A DNA stretch of 64,000 nucleotides, taken from positions 46,013,348-46,077,347 of the forward strand of contig NC_134102.1 of the NCBI RefSeq assembly GCF_000715075.1. Reading direction: 5' to 3'. This document shows, piece after piece, positions 10,887 to 22,722 of this stretch (its first letter is position 1; every line of letters begins with the position of its first letter). The stretch comes from Nicotiana tabacum. Taxonomy: Eukaryota; Streptophyta; Magnoliopsida; Solanales; Solanaceae. A model generated the notes under the pieces. It ran no database searches. It was given only the letters and a program-made list of their open reading frames with translations, and was not told the DNA's origin. A program made the position numbers and the translations under genes.

Positions 10887-11200
10887 TCCTATGGACGGTC
10901 TATGAAATGCATAGGTGTATAATATGAATGAATCATATGGGCGGTCTATGAAACGCATAGGTGCATAATATGAATGAATCCCTATGGGCGGTCTATGAAA
11001 CGTATAGGTGCATAATATGAATGAATCCCTATGGGCGGTCTATGAAATGCATAGGTGTATAATATGAATGAATCCCTATGAATGGTCTATGAAACACATA
11101 GGTGTGTAATATGAATGAAACCCTATGGACGGTTTATAAAACGCATAGGTGTATAATATCATATGTGAACCCTTTGGATGGTCTGGTGAGACGCATAGGC
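10887..11200 (+). repeat. 47 bp tandem array in solo LTR
   Basis: About six copies of a 47 bp unit (GGGCGGTCTATGAAACGCAT, AGGTGCATAATATGAATGAA, then TCCCTAT). Each unit has the small inverted repeat CCTATG..CATAGG. Sister LTRs carry unrelated arrays at the corresponding position. Confidence 0.9.
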
Positions 11201-11995
11201 AACACGAACAATAGGTGACACTTCCATTGCCCTTGTTTGTACATGTTGGTACTTTTACATTATATTTTGTATCCCATGCATAGTTTATAGGGCACGCTTG
11301 ATCCTAAAAGAAGTTCAGAATGATGTAAGTATAAAAAGACTTGACATGTGATGCTATGGGTCATTTCGTAGTTTCTTGACATAATTTATTTACCTCTTAT
11401 TTGAGTTACCGTATTTCTATATGTTGTTATGTCTGCCTTACATATGAGTACTATTCCACATGTACTCACGTCCCTTTTGCCGAGGGCACTGTATTTTTTA
11501 ATAGATGTAGGTGGTTCAATAGCAGGCGGCATCGATCAGTAATAGCAGTACATCCTCCTCTCAGCTGACTTGGTAAGCCCCACTTCATATCGGGGTCATG
11601 TATCTTTTGTTTCTCATGTATTATGTTTTGAGGTATAGCCGGGGCCTTGTTGCCGGCACTATCCTAGTACTCTTTTATACCCATTAAAGGCTTTGTATAC
11701 ATGGTGTGGATTGTATGTTGGTATTGGGAAGGTCAAACTAAATATGTTGTAATTGTATCACATGTTCCACTTCTAAACTATGGATGTGTAATGTAATATT
11801 TTGGGGACTTATAAATGAAGTAGCTAATAATTATGGATTGGTGTTGTATACATGATCTCTTTATTGTCTAATTAATGAAAATATATCTTCTCGTTATTCA
11901 TGGGTGAGTTTGGGTAGAAGAAAATCTAGGAGGCTTACTCGGCAGGGTTATCTCGGTTGAGCGTCGGTCGCGCTCCTTGAGGTCGGGGCATGACA

Positions 11996-12324
11996 ATAAC
12001 GGTGGAGTTCGAGAGCCTTATATTGGAGACCTACCAGCGTGCCGGATTCATGCTATCGTTCATTCATGGTAGCTTAGGATTTTATTTCTATTTATATAAC
12101 TTTCAAACATATGTTTTATTTATTTCTTTCACCAACTTTGTAAATCAAAATCATAGTGGATCATGACTTGTACTACCAGTCATTAGGGTAGTTGTATTGA
12201 ATTTTGTTACACTTTTATTAATATATTAAAGATTTATCATTCTAATAGTAACTTATAATGTTTGGCTTACCTAGCGGGTTGGGTTAGGTTCCATCACGAC
12301 TTGGTGGGGTTTTAGGTCATAACA
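11996..12324 (+). repeat. Truncated gypsy LTR, right part
   Basis: Continues the LTR of 7652-8920 after the five-base duplication ATAAC. It contains the CTTACCTAGCGGGTTGGGTT stretch expected near the LTR end and finishes GGTCATAACA at 12324. No primer-binding site follows. Confidence 0.7.
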
Positions 12325-13207
12325 ACAACAGACGTTGCAAATGCGATATAAACCCTCGCAAATGTGACACACCAATAGCAAATGTGATACCAGCTTCGCA
12401 ATTGCGAAGCTGGCCGTCCCAGCCCCTATCGCAAATGCGAGGTTAGATACGCATATGCAAACCTCTCATTTGCGAGCAGATCATCGCAAATGCAATGGTT
12501 GCAGCACTTGCGAATCCAAACTTAACAAGTCAGTCTAAAACCAATTCGAAACTCACATGAGCCCCTCGGGTCCCAGTGCAAATATCCACACAAGTATATA
12601 AATCTCATATGAACTCTCTTGCAAGCTCGAAACATCAAAATAACATCTACATTCAAGGATCAAGTATCCAAACTCAAGTTGCACTTCTCTTAGGCTCAAG
12701 AACTCCTAACTTCCAACCAAGCGTCTGATTCATGCATAACCAACTCAGATCACAATCAAACTTCGCACACAAGTTCCATATAACAAACCGAACCTATTCC
12801 AACTTCCGGAACAACATTCAGAGTCTGATATTATCAAAGTCAACTAGCGGTCAAACCTATAAACTCTCTTATTCTTCAAACTGCCAACTTTCGACAAATA
12901 GATCCAAAACTTTCTAGGAACATCCAATTTCAAATCCGAACATACGCCCAAAGTCCAAAATCACCATACAAATCTATTGAAACCATTAAATTTTGATTTC
13001 AAGTTCATTAACTCAAAAGCCAAACTTTGGTCAATTCTTTCAGCTTAAAGCTTCCAATTAAGAATCACTCTATTAAATCAATACTCAACCTTGCGAACAT
13101 TAAAACCAAGAATATACGCAGGTCGTAATGCTTCATATGAACCTACTCAAGATCTCAAACCTTCGAACATAATTCTATAGTACAAAATGACTGATCGGGT
13201 CATTACG
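12325..13207 (-). repeat. Minus-strand gypsy LTR fragment
   Basis: On the minus strand it starts at 13207 with CGTAATGACCCGATCAG, a decayed form of the TGTAATGACCCG-type LTR start, and runs about 880 bp before it is cut at the plus-strand LTR end at 12324. The block 12700-13000 matches 20930-21180 in the minus-strand LTR 18385-21420. A CG-word block (GCAAATGCGA type) occupies 12330-12500. Confidence 0.7.
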
Positions 13208-13689
13208 TGTATATTGTTATCATCTAATTTATCAGGCATATTGACCCACGAAAGAATTTTGCCTTTTAATAAATCAAAATAATATACAATACACATATCT
13301 AATAATAATTATATCAAGATTAAGAGTATAAGTACATTTAATGGACTAGAGAATTTATTTTATTAAGTCAGTATAAAATACTTATCTCTACTTGATCCGT
13401 TCAATACATACAAAATGCACTAGCACAAGAAGTCGGAATTATATCATTCTCATAATCAAGATAATTTATATTTAATCTTGTGCTACAACCATTCTGATTG
13501 CTTGTCTAGTTCAATCATTGGATTGTGCACATAATCTTTATAACTTATAAGAACCAATAATTTAATGTTTCATGTATAAGCTAAACTCATTACACTAAAT
13601 CATCTATTATATAAAGGACACATACGAATACATAACCTATTTAAATCTTTATTGAAATTGAATAAATAATTGTTCTATAATAAATACTA

Positions 13690-13907
13690 CTCCCTCCGTT
13701 TCAATTTATGTGAACTTATTTCCTTTTTAGTCCGTGCCAAAAAGAATGACCCCTTTCCTTATTTGAAAATAATTTACTTTTATGCAATGATTTATAGCCA
13801 CACAAAATATATTTGCCTCATTTTACACCACAAGTTCAAAAGTCTTCTCTCTTTTCTTAAACTCTGTGCCCAGTCAAATGGGTTCACATAAATTGAAATG
13901 AAGGGAG
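13690..13907. mobile_element. Stowaway-like MITE (218 bp)
   Basis: Terminal inverted repeats CTCCCTCCGTTTCAATTTAT at the left and the complement of CTCCCTTCATTTCAATTTAT at the right match at 24 of 26 positions over the first 26 bases. TA lies on each side (13688-13689 and 13908-13909), the target preference of Tc1/mariner elements. The interior is AT-rich and non-coding, so it would depend on a transposase supplied elsewhere. Confidence 0.92.
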
Positions 13908-14485
13908 TATATGATTAATATTATATATCTCAAAAATCTCCAACTTAGACTTTTAACCATGGCAATTATTAGAACATACTATATCTAAATGCATGATTAA
14001 CAGTATATACCCATCAATCATCACCCTCAATCATAGAACACAATAGTATATGTAGCTTCCCTATTGATTTACAGGTGTTGTGTGCTTTTTATAAACTATA
14101 GTATGAAATTTAATTGAAGACTTTCCAAAGTCTTATGACTAATTAATGGGCAATGGAAACCAAGGCTTTACAACCTCCTTGGAAGGAAACTTAATTCTAG
14201 AGGAGAGCAGTGTCAGAATGTTGGAATGGATTCTTGCACCTTACAATATAGCAACTTGCTTGGATCCCATAAAATGTAATCCATATGAGTTCACTCTAGG
14301 TATATAGGTACTTATGCTGCCAAATGCAATTACTATTTTAAAGGCGGATGCATTTTTCATCTTTAGCGAGATGCACAGGTCATGCCGGAACCTCCGGATA
14401 ATTTGCTTCCCTGTCATAAATGTAGTAAGGACGTACAATAGATTACTTATACGGTAAATGATCGATAATGAAGTAATTGTTATAT

Positions 14486-14553
14486 GACTTATAAGTGAAT
14501 AAGATAGCGCGGGAACCTTATGGGGAATCATAACTTATAAGTGAATAAGATAG
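14486..14553 (+). repeat. Short direct duplication
   Basis: ACTTATAAGTGAATAAGATAG occurs at about 14487-14507 and again at 14533-14553, 46 bp apart and identical over 21 bases. The origin is unclear. Confidence 0.8.
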
Positions 14554-14612
14554 GAAGCAACTTTACTTTGTAATCATTCAACTTAATTACCTACAGAGTA
14601 AAGTTACTTCCT
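14552..14612. repeat. Inverted repeat able to form a hairpin
   Basis: Arms 14552-14570 (AGGAAGCAACTTTACTTTG) and 14594-14612 (CAGAGTAAAGTTACTTCCT) pair at 17 of 19 positions with a 23-base loop. Confidence 0.75.
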
Positions 14613-15419
14613 AACTCAATCTCGATGATATGTGATAAAGTAACTCAATTGGTCAAGCCATACCCTAAAATAGTTGTCTAGTTTTATAAATATATGTGAC
14701 GACCTGATATGTCGTTTTGAGTTCTAGCCCTTATTTCCATGTTTCGAGACCTCGATTAACTCCGTTTAGTATTTTTCGATTTACGTGCGCATTCTGTATC
14801 TTTTCCGAAAAGATTTTATGTGCAAATTTGAAGAAAATATAATTTTTAGCTTTAAAAATAACTTGAGTTGACTACGGTCAATATTTTGTGTAAACGACCC
14901 CAAATCGGTATTTTGACGATCTCGGTGGGTCCATATCGTGATTTTGAACTTGGGCGTATGCACGAAATTGAATTCGGAATCCCAAACTTAATTTGAATTG
15001 ATTTGTTGAAAACTAATAATTTGAAGGTTTAAAGATTCCTAGGTTTGACCGTAGGTAGACTTTATGGCTACCAATTCAGATTTCAGTTCCGGGACTTGGT
15101 ATAGATCTATTTTACTATTTAAAACTTGTCTGCAAAATTTTGGTGCAAAACAGAGTTAGTTTGATAGGATTCGGACGCTTGGTTGTGAATTTGAAAGTTC
15201 TTGAGGTTCTTTGAAAACTTCATGCATTTTGATGTCCGATTCATAGTTCTAGGTGTTATTTTGGTATTTTGATAGCGCGAGCGAGTTTGTATGATATTAT
15301 TACACTTTTGTACATGTTTGGTTTGGAGCCCGAGAGCCTCGGATGAGTTTCGGGTAGGCTACAGACCATTTGAACTTAGAAAAATTGCTGGTTCAGCTAT
15401 CTGTTGATGTCTAGTGCAA

Positions 15420-15745
15420 TGTGCTTCGCGATCACGACGCCTCTCTCGCGGTCACGAATGGAAAACTAGGATAGGGGTGGAGTTCTTCTACGCAAATGTG
15501 AAGAACCAGTAGTGAACACGAAGTAATGGAGGGATTACTCTTCGCGAATGCGACCGTTCACACACGAACGCGAAGGTTTAAGGGGATTCTGGGGGAGGCA
15601 GGTGGTTACCCGACACGAACACAGGCGTTCGCTCGCGAACACGAAGGCAGGGGGAGCAAGCCTTCGCGAACGCGAAGGCCTTCTGGCCACTAATGCTTTG
15701 CGATCGCGTCGGGTGTCTCGCGAACGAGAAGTACACCTGACGCCT
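15420..15745 (+). repeat. Array of TTCGCGAA-type palindromic words
   Basis: Many overlapping variants of TTCGCGAACGCGAAGG, including the perfect 18-base palindrome CCTTCGCGAACGCGAAGG at 15661-15678. A TTTAAAGTTTTAAAATC stretch follows at about 15750-15766. The 71-residue ORF across it looks like chance. Confidence 0.75.
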
Positions 15746-16572
15746 AGTGATTTAAAGTTTTAAAATCAGGATTTCTTCTCATTTTTCACAATTTTCAAGT
15801 TTGAGCTCGGCCTAGAGGCGATGTTGAAGAGATTTTTCATCCCAACTTCTTAGGTTAGTAAATTTTAACTTGTTCCCTTATATTTTCATAAACACTCATT
15901 GATTTTAACCTATAATCTATGCTTTTCCATGGTAGAAATTGGGAATTTTGAGAAATTGAGATTTAGACCTTAAATTGAGATCGGATTTCGAAACTAATCA
16001 CATAACCGGACTGGGGGTGAATGGGTAATTGGGTTTTGGTCCGAATCTCGGTTTTTGACCAAGCGAGCCCGGGGTTAACTTTTGTTGACTTTTTTCAAAA
16101 TCATGAAAGATTCAATCTTTTTCACTCGTGGGTAGTTCCTAAAGCCTATTTTGAATTATTCTAACTATATTTGGTTAGATTTGATTGTTTTAGAGGCTAA
16201 ATCTAAAGGAAAAGCCGTGGTTGAGCATTTATTTGGTTGCAGAGCGAGGTAAGTGTCGTGGTTAACCTTGAATTGAGGGATTAGTACTTGTTGGTCTGTT
16301 TACTACGTGTTTTATGTATGGGGATAACGTATATGTGAGGTGACGAGTATCTATGTGTTGTCATTGGATTAGAGCATGCGGGTGGAAATTGTTTCGTTAA
16401 TTATGGTATCCATGCTTAGTTTCGATTATTACTTCTTTTAATTATTCATTTTGTATTTATTGTTTATTTCCGAGAAGTTGTATATTTTGAAAGTTGAGTT
16501 TGATATCGTGGCACTATAATTGAAGTGAAATTGTTTTCCGCCTTGATTTTTATTATTTGGATTTGTATTGTT

Positions 16573-16790
16573 GCTTTGTGAGGAAGAGAGAAAAGCACGA
16601 AGGGTGTTATCGTGCCTTATTTGCATTCATTATCATACATTGAGAGATTTGAGAGTAAAAGCACGAAAGGTGATGCTGTGCTGGTGAGTAAAAGCACGAA
16701 GGGTGATGTCGTACCATTATATTCATGATATTACATGGTTAGGACGAGAGTAAGAGCACGAAGAGTGATGTCGTGCCATTCATCTTCATT
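16573..16790 (+). repeat. Tandem array of AAAGCACGAAGGGTGATG units
   Basis: Four irregular copies of a unit around AGAGTAAAAGCACGAAGGGT followed by GATGTCGTGCCATT. It lies at the position where related LTRs have their own, different arrays. Confidence 0.8.
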
Positions 16791-17500
16791 TCATTGCCTT
16801 GTTTGGTTTCCGATTTTGGTGATTTACTTGGTTACATTGTTGCTTATTTCGGAGAATATTATTTGGTGATTTCGTACTTACAGTTTCTATGATATCTCCC
16901 CTTTCGCATGTCCCCTCCCACGTAATATTTTATCGTTTTTCTTGTTATTTTTGCTTCTTTATATATACTTGCACAGGGTTTTTACGTGGGTGTCTTGTCA
17001 TAACCCCGTCACTACCTCGTCGAGGTTAGGCTCGACACTTACGAAGTACATTGGGTCGGTTGTATTCATACTACACTTCTGCACTTCTTGTGCAGATACC
17101 GATATTGGTTCCAGCGGTGCTTAGAGGTATGTCGGGTCGGATCGCTTTCACTTCGGAGACTTGAGGTAGATATGTTGGTATTCACACATCTTGAAGTCCC
17201 CTTCCATTTCCTATCTTTATTGTTTATCTAGCTTCAAACAGTTGTATGTGCTTCAGACCATGTATGTAGTATTCTAGAAGCTTGTGTACTTATGACTTCG
17301 AATTTCTGGGAGTAGTTAGTATCACGTTGCTTATATTCACACTGCGTTAAATTCGGAATTTATTTTTCGTTAAATATCATTACTTTAATTTTTAACTGTT
17401 AAAAATTGGTTAATTATTTTATTCACGTCGGCTTGCCTAGAAAGTGGATGTTAGGCGCCATCATGACCCCGAGGTCGGGATTCCGGGTTGTGAAAATATA

Positions 17501-18384
17501 TATTACCCTAAAGCCATACCCTTAAGTTCAAAAAGTATTATTGTGCATTGATTATTGTGTGCACCTTTAAAATGAGGTTCGAATTTTAATTCTCACTTAG
17601 TTTTTCTTTCTTTTTCTAAATTTGGGTCCACTCATATGGAATTGACATATCGGGTGTCTCCTCTCGTCTTTTAATTTAGTTCCTTTTTTTAATTTTTTGA
17701 TTTGGTTTATTCTTTCACAATACCAAATTGAAATAAAGGTTACAGTGCAGCTATTCAAGCATCTCAAAGTCTATTTATAATGATTGACGTTTACTCATCT
17801 TGCTTAGAAGTCTAAAGAATGCAGTTAGGTATTCTTTACCGTCATTTGTGAAAAAAGTACATTATCTTGTGCCACGAAATGTTAATCCACCTAGCACAAG
17901 AAGCTTTTGTTCGGTTTAGAGGGAAGTTCTATGGAATTAAGTACCTTAAATGTTCCTTCTGTATTATAATCACTCTCAATATCAGCTTATTATTATGCGC
18001 ATTTACAAGTGATCTGCATGTGGTTAGCAGTGTAGAAATGACAAATAGTAACAAATCAATGATCCGAATCAAATCGAAAAATAATCGACTAGTGGTTCGA
18101 TTTAATTTGGTTTGGTATTGGAAAAAGAAAACGACCATAATTGATTTGGTTTGATTTTAACTAAAAAACAAACTAAAACCAAATCAACCGACATTAAATG
18201 TATATAATTATTATATATAAATATATTGTAATGTAATTTATAAATATCTCTTAAACCTTTTCAAAGTTTTTATCTTTCAACATATTATTTCAAGCTTGAA
18301 ATTAGAATTTTTTAATCTAGAAATTCCATGATTGTTTGATGTTAGTAGATGTGCTACAGAAATGTAGTTAATACCAAATATATG
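17501..18384. other. Unassigned AT-rich DNA
   Basis: No supported gene. A polypyrimidine stretch lies near 17600-17700. The segment 18058-18190 is rich in complementary GATTTGGTTTGGT / ACCAAATCAA words, which suggests a small diverged repeat, but I could not fix its ends. The ORF pair 17867-18154 and 17929-18138 on opposite strands looks fortuitous. Confidence 0.5.
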
Positions 18385-19099
18385 TGTCACGACCAAAAAT
18401 CTCACCTCAGGTCGTGATAGCATCTAGCCATACTTGCTAAGTAAGCCAACTAATAATCAATACAATAAAGTCCAATTCTCTTTATTTACAGAGTTATATC
18501 ATAATAAAAGCATGAATAATCTCAAAGCAGATATTTAATACAAGTATAACATGGTCTAAACACGACCCAAACAGGTCTGAATACATAATCACAACTGTCT
18601 GTGAGAAAGAAAATAGATAGGAAATAAATAAGGACAGGGACACCATGTGTTGCGGATCTAAACAGCATGACGGCTCACCACGAAGTCTCCAATAACACAC
18701 TCCAACTTAACTCAAAGGGCACCGCAATACCAGCCTCAAGCACAAAAATATGCAGAAGCGTAGTATGAGTATACCACAGTCGGTACCTAGTAAGTATCAA
18801 GTCTATCCTCAAAGAAGTACTAGTGATGCTAGATGCATCTGAATACTTACAACACGGAAATAATAACAAGCCTAGAGCTGGAACAGTAAATGTTCTCAAC
18901 CGGTAGCAAGATATAAAACAGTCAAAAGACCTAAAGCATGCTCTTTCCAATTCAACAGATAATCATAACGCTAGTCAAGTATAGCAAGTAAAATTGGCAT
19001 GCTTCAAACAATGGAGTCTAGGCTCCCAACTAGCATGTATACATGGAATGCAGTAAGCATTTAAATGAATGCCTCTAAATGAATCAAGATTATCAATGC

Positions 19100-19235
19100 A
19101 TGCTCAAACCGGTTCAAGATTCATGCACCCCCAATACAAAATCCATGAATCCCGATATAAAATACATGTATCACAATAACCCGATACAAAATCCGTGTAT
19201 CGACCCTCAAAATTCATGTATCGGCCACGCTCATA
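19100..19235 (-). repeat. Tandem array in minus-strand LTR
   Basis: About four irregular units of 30-40 bp built on CCGATACAAAATCCATGTAT. Confidence 0.7.
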
Positions 19236-20344
19236 AGGCCCAATGTAACATGAGTTATTATCTGACTATAGAGGGACGGTACCAAATCTAAGCGCAAAGA
19301 GGGGCATAATAGCAAACCCTTATAATTGGATATCCACGGATCATGTCATGTGCCATAACTATATTTCAACCGCACGACCTTGCCTTTCGTGCCAAAGTCT
19401 ATATCCACATCAAGTATCCAAATATGATATATATGCATATGTCTAATAATTCACACATAAAAGATTCACAGGACTTAATAAAAATCATATGGATATGTGC
19501 TCATAAAATCACTATGTGACTACGGTCAATTTAAGAAATTCAATATATCAAGGATAAGTACCCAAGCCTTCATAAATAATCATAATCCTAGGCATGATTT
19601 CTAACATGAATACGAGAGCAAAGTAGTCAAGTAAATCAAATAAATCATGAATCAAATGAGCACATAGTCGAAACAAGGCATAAAGTATCTCAATTCTAAC
19701 CCGGACATAATATAAACTTGGTAAGTGCATGTATGCTCACCACCACGTATATATAACACCCCTAATACCAAAAACATATAGCAAGCAAGTCAAATCCGAT
19801 GGGTTTACCTCTTAACAAGGTTAGCCAATAGACTTACCTCCACCCAATAGCTTAATAATCACCAAGAACGCCAAATCAACAAAAACTTGTCTCCAAACAG
19901 CTCAAATCAATTGAAATACAACCCAATAACGTCAAACAAAGCCATAAAAATCAAACTCAAATGATAAATGTCGAATCTTTAATAAATTACTCAAAGTCAA
20001 CCAAAAGTTCAACCTGGGCCCGCACCTTGGAACCCGACAAAACCCACAAATCCCGAACTCTCATTCGGCTACGAGTCCAAATATACAAGTTTCATCCAAA
20101 ACCGACTTCAAATCGATTTTCAAATCTCCATTTTTCTCTTGAAAAAGGTTTTACCAAAACTCCCCATTGTTATCTCTTAGATTCAGCAATAAAATGCCAA
20201 AATCAAAGATAGAATCATGAATAATAGTCAAATCCAAGTCAATAACACGTATCCAATCCAAGTGGATAAAAATCACTTCAACAAATGCCTCAATCCGAGC
20301 TCCCAGTCTTAAAATATGATAAAATGAGCTCAAAATCCCGAAAA

Positions 20345-20715
20345 TGACAACTTATTTAATCTGCCCAGAAATACTCATAGCGAACTCGGCACGTTCCTCA
20401 CGTTCGCGAAGCACAAATAGTTTACTGCCCAGAAACACCCTTTGTGTTTACAAAAGTCCCTCGCGAATGTGATGCACAAATAGACTTCCTATACGCGAAC
20501 GCGGCAAGGCCATTGTGAACGCGTAGGCTAAAATCCCCTAGCACCCAGTTGCCTTCGCGAATGCGAACACTAATCGCGAATGTGAAGAAGGACAACACCC
20601 TGCTCCCAAATCCTTCATTGCGAAGTGCATACATCATAGCGAATGCGATGAACAAATCACCAGCTATCAAAACACACTACGCGAACGTGATGCACTGATC
20701 GAGAACGCGAAGAAC
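20345..20715 (-). repeat. Array of CGCGAA/GCGAATGCGA words
   Basis: Repeated GCGAATGCGA, GCGAACGCG and TTCGCGAA words. On the LTR's own strand the block precedes a TTAAATAAG stretch near 20350. Confidence 0.7.
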
Positions 20716-21420
20716 ATCAGAACACCAGAAGATCAGTTGTACAAAACTCAACCGAAATGGTATGAAACCATCCTGAATCACACCCGAGGCCCCTATGACT
20801 CCGTCCAGTCATGCCAACAAGTTCCAACACCTAATACAAACTTATCTGAGGGCTCAAAAGAGCACAATTAACATCAAAACCAAGAATCGACAATCAAATC
20901 AAACTATTAAATTCAAAATTTTCCAACTTGGAACCAAGCGTTTGATTCAAGCCTAACCAATTCGGATCTAACCAATCTTTGCATACAAGTTTCAAATAAA
21001 AAAACGAACCTATTCCAACTTCCAAAACAATAATCTGACCCCAATAGCATCAAAGTCAATTCCCGGTCAAACTTAAGAATTTTCTAAACTTTCAAATTGC
21101 CAACTTTCGACAAATAGAGTCAAAATCTTTTAGGAACATCTAAATTCAAATACGAACATACGTACAAGTCCAAAATTACCATACGAACCTATTGAAACTA
21201 TAAAATCTTGATTCCGAAGTCGTTTACTCAAGTCCAACTTTGGTCAATTCTTACAGGTTGAAGCTTCCAAATTGAGAATCATTCTATCAAATAAATTTCG
21301 AATCCTGCGAACATCAAAACCAACCATATACACAAGTCATAATACATCATATGAAGTTATACAATGTCTCAAACCACCAAACAAAATGCTAAAGCCAAAA
21401 TGACCGGTAGGGTTGGTACA

Positions 21421-21478
21421 TTCTCCCCTACTTAAATGTACGTTCGTCCTCGAACGTGCCAAGAGTCATCCAAAGCCG
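21421..21478 (-). other. Polypurine tract and 3' end of gypsy interior
   Basis: On the minus strand, GTTCGAGGACGAACGTACAT is followed by TTAAGTAGGGGAGAA, which abuts the LTR start. The GAGGACGAACGTxxxTTTAAG..GGGGGAGAA form is characteristic of the 3' end of Del/Tekay interiors in Solanaceae (general knowledge). A similar arrangement recurs at 63790-63830. Confidence 0.75.
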
Positions 21479-22290
21479 TCAGTATTATGTTTTGGGACTT
21501 ATTGTTTGTTCGGACGGGGTCCCGAGAGGCTCGGGTGAGTTTCAGGGTGGTTTCGGACCATTTCTATGCCCTTTTTAGTTTTTATTTTTTGGAAATAGGG
21601 TTGTGAATCGTGATCGTGGACCTTTGGGTCGCGTTCGCGAAGAGCAAATTGTTGTTTGGGCCTTGTGAATCGCAATAGCGGAAGCCTTTATCGCGATTGC
21701 GTAGAAGAATTTCTACTATCACACGACTGATTTTGGAAGCTAATATCTTGCAATATATAAGGAATTTGGAGATAATCCAAAAATAAAAGTTGTAGCCTAA
21801 TTTGGAGTTTCGTACTAAATGTTATGGACATTATACTATAGTCTGTCTAGAAGAGTTGGGCAAGCTTATTGGAATTTGCTCAGCGCGATAGCGGGGACAT
21901 GGCCACGACCGCAAAGTGTAAAAACTGAACTGGAATTTTTTTGTTGAATCGTGATCGCGAGGTTGGCGATCGCGATCGCGAAGAAGGCCCCCTGGTAGTG
22001 CATTAAAACATCAAATATTTGAGATTTTGAGTTTATTTTTTCACTTTTTGAGTTATTAGAGCACTAGTAAGCGATTTTGGAAGAGATAAATACCCAAATC
22101 TTGAGGGTAAGTAATTTTATCTTTGTTTTCATTATATATTTTATTTTTCCATGGATTATTACACCTAAATTAAGATTTGAAGAGAGAAATTTGGGTTTTT
22201 TTTCTAAACTTTTCTAAAGTGAATATTTGGGATTTGAAAATCGATTCGGAGTTAGATTTGAGTGAAATATAAAACCTTGTTGCTCTACCA
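21479..22290 (+). repeat. Plus-strand gypsy LTR fragment
   Basis: Begins mid-LTR with TATTATGTTTTGGGACTTAT (compare about 28333) and contains the GGTCCCGAGAGGCTCGGGTG stretch and a CG-word block (21600-21985; TCGCGATCGCGA type). It ends near 22290, where a different pyrimidine-rich sequence starts. Both ends are truncated, so it joins two minus-strand pieces in inverted orientation. Confidence 0.65.
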
Positions 22291-22722
22291 TATTTTAGCT
22301 TGCGACCTACATATATCTATTTATACTACTCGCAACCTTCCTTTAACTTGCTAGCACCATAGATTTCCTTTCGTGCCTTCTCATTTGTCTTTAAATGTAA
22401 GCAATTACTTTTCCTAATTTTTCTACCACTTGTTGCATGAATACTTTGCTTATCTTATTGCCCACGAATACTGTAATTTCTTGCAACTCATATAATCTCA
22501 AATATCAATTTTGATTTTTTTTACTTCCCGCTCATTAGTCACGATAGGTGCCACTTTCTTATGGAGTGCATGCAATATTGTAGTGAGACTGTTGTTACAA
22601 GACCATTTCTTCTTCAATTTACTATGCTTAGTTTGAAGCCTTCTTCCTTATTTTCTCAGCTAGTCTTTCGTTGTAGTATTTAGGGAAGACCCTTTGAATC
22701 TTGTAAAGCTGTGAGCTTATTA

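Larger units (their letters stand above)
8921..11995 (+). mobile_element. Solo LTR, TGTAAGGCCCCG family, copy 1 (3.1 kb)
   Basis: Starts TGTAAGGCCCCGTAAATTT and ends GGTCGGGGCATGACA. The flanks are GTAGC (8916-8920) and ATAAC (11996-12000), a decayed five-base duplication with two G-to-A differences. The surrounding LTR reads through cleanly when the insert is removed. There is no internal domain or second LTR next to it, so it is a solo LTR left by LTR-LTR recombination. Two more copies lie at 33889-36339 and 42092-44379. It contains a CG-word array (9045-9385), a TATA-like TTTTTATAAC at about 9397-9408 and a 47 bp tandem array. Confidence 0.85.
13208..14694. other. AT-rich unassigned DNA with MITE
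   Basis: No coding region that I can support. It holds a Stowaway MITE (13690-13907), a short direct duplication and a hairpin (see separate entries). The stretch 13208-13690 could be old Copia-type LTR sequence, but I cannot establish that. It is continuous with 17501-18384 once the solo LTR 14695-17495 is removed. Confidence 0.5.
14695..17495 (+). mobile_element. Solo gypsy LTR with perfect ATATA target duplication
   Basis: A 2.8 kb LTR starting TGTGACGACCTGATATG and ending GGGTTGTGAAA (a decayed TGACA end). It is flanked by identical ATATA at 14690-14694 and 17496-17500. There is no second LTR or interior. It belongs to the same broad Del/Tekay LTR group (GGTAAGTGTCGTGG segment near 16250, CTTGTGCAGATACC near 17090). 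It carries a CG-word array at 15420-15745 and a tandem array at 16573-16790. Confidence 0.88.
18385..21420 (-). repeat. 3' LTR of a minus-strand gypsy element
   Basis: A 3.0 kb LTR. On the minus strand it starts TGTACCAACCCTACCGG at 21420, directly after a polypurine tract, and ends GGTCGTGACA at 18385. Only about 45 bp of the element interior is left to its right before an abrupt junction with a plus-strand LTR piece. A tandem array at about 19100-19235 (CCGATACAAAATCCATG-type units) and a CG-word block at 20345-20715 are present. Confidence 0.82.

Noticed and set aside
10887..11200. CRISPR-like regular repeats
   Set aside because: Units are contiguous tandem repeats with no unique spacers, in a plant LTR.
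17867..18154. 95-residue plus-strand ORF in non-LTR DNA
   Set aside because: No recognisable domain, partly overlaps a small repeat, and an equally long frame exists on the other strand.
18365..18384. TTTGGTATTAAC next to the LTR at 18385 as a primer-binding site
   Set aside because: Only six of twelve bases resemble TGGTATCAGAGC and nothing like an element interior follows to the left.
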